Both the position numbers and the translations under genes were made by a program. From NCBI GenBank assembly GCA_947624335.1, contig CANQJX010000090.1, forward strand, positions 1 through 7,241: a stretch of 7,241 nucleotides of DNA, read 5' to 3'. This DNA is from an uncultured Marvinbryantia sp. (GTDB lineage: Bacteria > Bacillota > Clostridia > Lachnospirales > Lachnospiraceae). Positions 6,614 through 7,241 of this stretch are shown piece after piece. Every line of letters begins with the position of its first letter. The stretch's first letter is position 1. Below the pieces are notes generated by a model. That model did no database searches and had not been told where the DNA came from. It saw nothing but the letters and a program-made list of their open reading frames with translations.

Positions 6614-7241
6614 ATGGCAAAATTTATTACAATCGGTGAGAGACTTTCCACCACGGCTCCGGCTGTAAACAAAGCTTTCACCACAAGAGATCCGGAACCG
6701 ATCCTGGCAAGGGCAAAACAGCAGCTTGATGCGGGCGCTACTTATCTGGACGTTAATATCGGACCGGCTGAGAGCGACGGCGAAGATCTGATGAAATGGG
6801 CGGTTCAGCTTCTGCAGAGCGAGTTTGACAATGTTCCGCTGGCGCTGGATACTTCCAATAAAAAAGCGATTGAGGCCGGTATCTCCGTATACAACCGCTC
6901 AAAGGGCAAACCGATCGTAAACTCCGCAGACGCTGCGGGCAGGATTGAAAACGTTGACCTGGCAGCCGCGAACGATGCGATTGTTATCGCGCTTTGCAAC
7001 GGCGAGGGAATTGCGAAGGACAACGACGAGCGTATGGGCTATTGCCAGCTTCTTCTTGAAAGAGGACTGGAACACGGAATGGAAGCGGAGGATCTGTGGT
7101 TCGATCCGCTGTTCCTGGTTGTAAAAGGGATGCAGGACAAACAGATGCAGATTCTTGAGTGCATCAAGATGTTCTCCGATATGGGATTAAATTCCACGGG
7201 CGGTCTTTCCAATAACTCCAACGGTATGCCCAAGCATATCC
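6614..7241 (+). CDS. acsE: 5-methyltetrahydrofolate:corrinoid iron-sulfur protein methyltransferase, 3' end outside window
   Basis: The first 209 codons of AcsE (MeTr), open to the window edge; the family is about 260 residues, so roughly a fifth is missing. It transfers the N5-methyl group of methyl-tetrahydrofolate to Co(I) of AcsC/AcsD, joining the folate branch to acetyl-CoA synthesis. It is a pterin-binding TIM barrel: ITIGERL at 5-11, LDVNIGPA at 45-52, LALDTSN at 76-82, IVNSAD at 101-106, WFDPLF at 162-167 and GGLSNNSNG at 196-204. Asp79, Asn103, Asp164 and Asn200 occupy positions equivalent to the pterin-contacting Asp75, Asn96, Asp160 and Asn199 of Moorella MeTr, by alignment from memory. 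The start ATG has GGGAGG at 6601-6606. It lacks the cobalamin-binding domain of methionine synthase within the visible part, and its place after acsC supports AcsE. Confidence 0.95.
   Translation, partial: MAKFITIGERLSTTAPAVNKAFTTRDPEPILARAKQQLDAGATYLDVNIGPAESDGEDLMKWAVQLLQSEFDNVPLALDTSNKKAIEAGISVYNRSKGKPIVNSADAAGRIENVDLAAANDAIVIALCNGEGIAKDNDERMGYCQLLLERGLEHGMEAEDLWFDPLFLVVKGMQDKQMQILECIKMFSDMGLNSTGGLSNNSNGMPKHI

Overview
The window is an uninterrupted, one-direction (+ strand) stretch of a Wood-Ljungdahl (reductive acetyl-CoA) gene cluster. The sequence shows the end of an acetyl-CoA-synthase-type CO dehydrogenase (acsA), a CooC-type nickel-insertion ATPase, a short CODH-like protein, acetyl-CoA synthase (acsB), both subunits of the corrinoid iron-sulfur protein (acsD, acsC) and the start of the methyl-H4folate:CFeSP methyltransferase (acsE). 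Organism (inference): an anaerobic acetogenic Bacillota of the class Clostridia. The reasons are the full-length bacterial-type AcsB with its N-terminal CODH-contact region, strong GGAGG-type ribosome binding sites before every gene whose start is visible, and tight operon packing. Base composition looks close to balanced. A gut Lachnospiraceae-type acetogen would fit, but the window alone does not prove it.

Layout: 2-487 acsA 3' end; 514-1287 cooC; 1330-2022 a 230-residue CODH C-terminal-domain paralogue; 2055-4178 acsB; 4179-4290 a 112-bp gap holding a strong hairpin; 4291-5232 acsD; 5258-6598 acsC; 6614-7241 acsE, cut by the window edge. The other gaps are 15 to 42 bases and no internal promoter is evident, so the genes are probably co-transcribed. 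No RNA genes, mobile elements, CRISPR arrays or integration scars were seen.

How the genes work together (established knowledge): AcsE moves the methyl group of methyl-tetrahydrofolate to the cobalamin of AcsC/AcsD. AcsA reduces CO2 to CO at its Ni-Fe-S C-cluster, and CooC helps load nickel. AcsB joins methyl, CO and CoA at its A-cluster to give acetyl-CoA.

The most unusual item is the gene at 1330-2022. It is clearly homologous to the C-terminal part of the neighbouring AcsA (about half the residues identical over the alignable region, by hand). It has no N-terminal half and has replaced all but one of the C-cluster cysteines expected in its segment. It keeps an intact frame, a good ribosome binding site and mostly synonymous differences in its conserved core. 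It therefore looks like a maintained, non-catalytic CODH derivative of unknown role, lying between the nickel-insertase gene and acsB.
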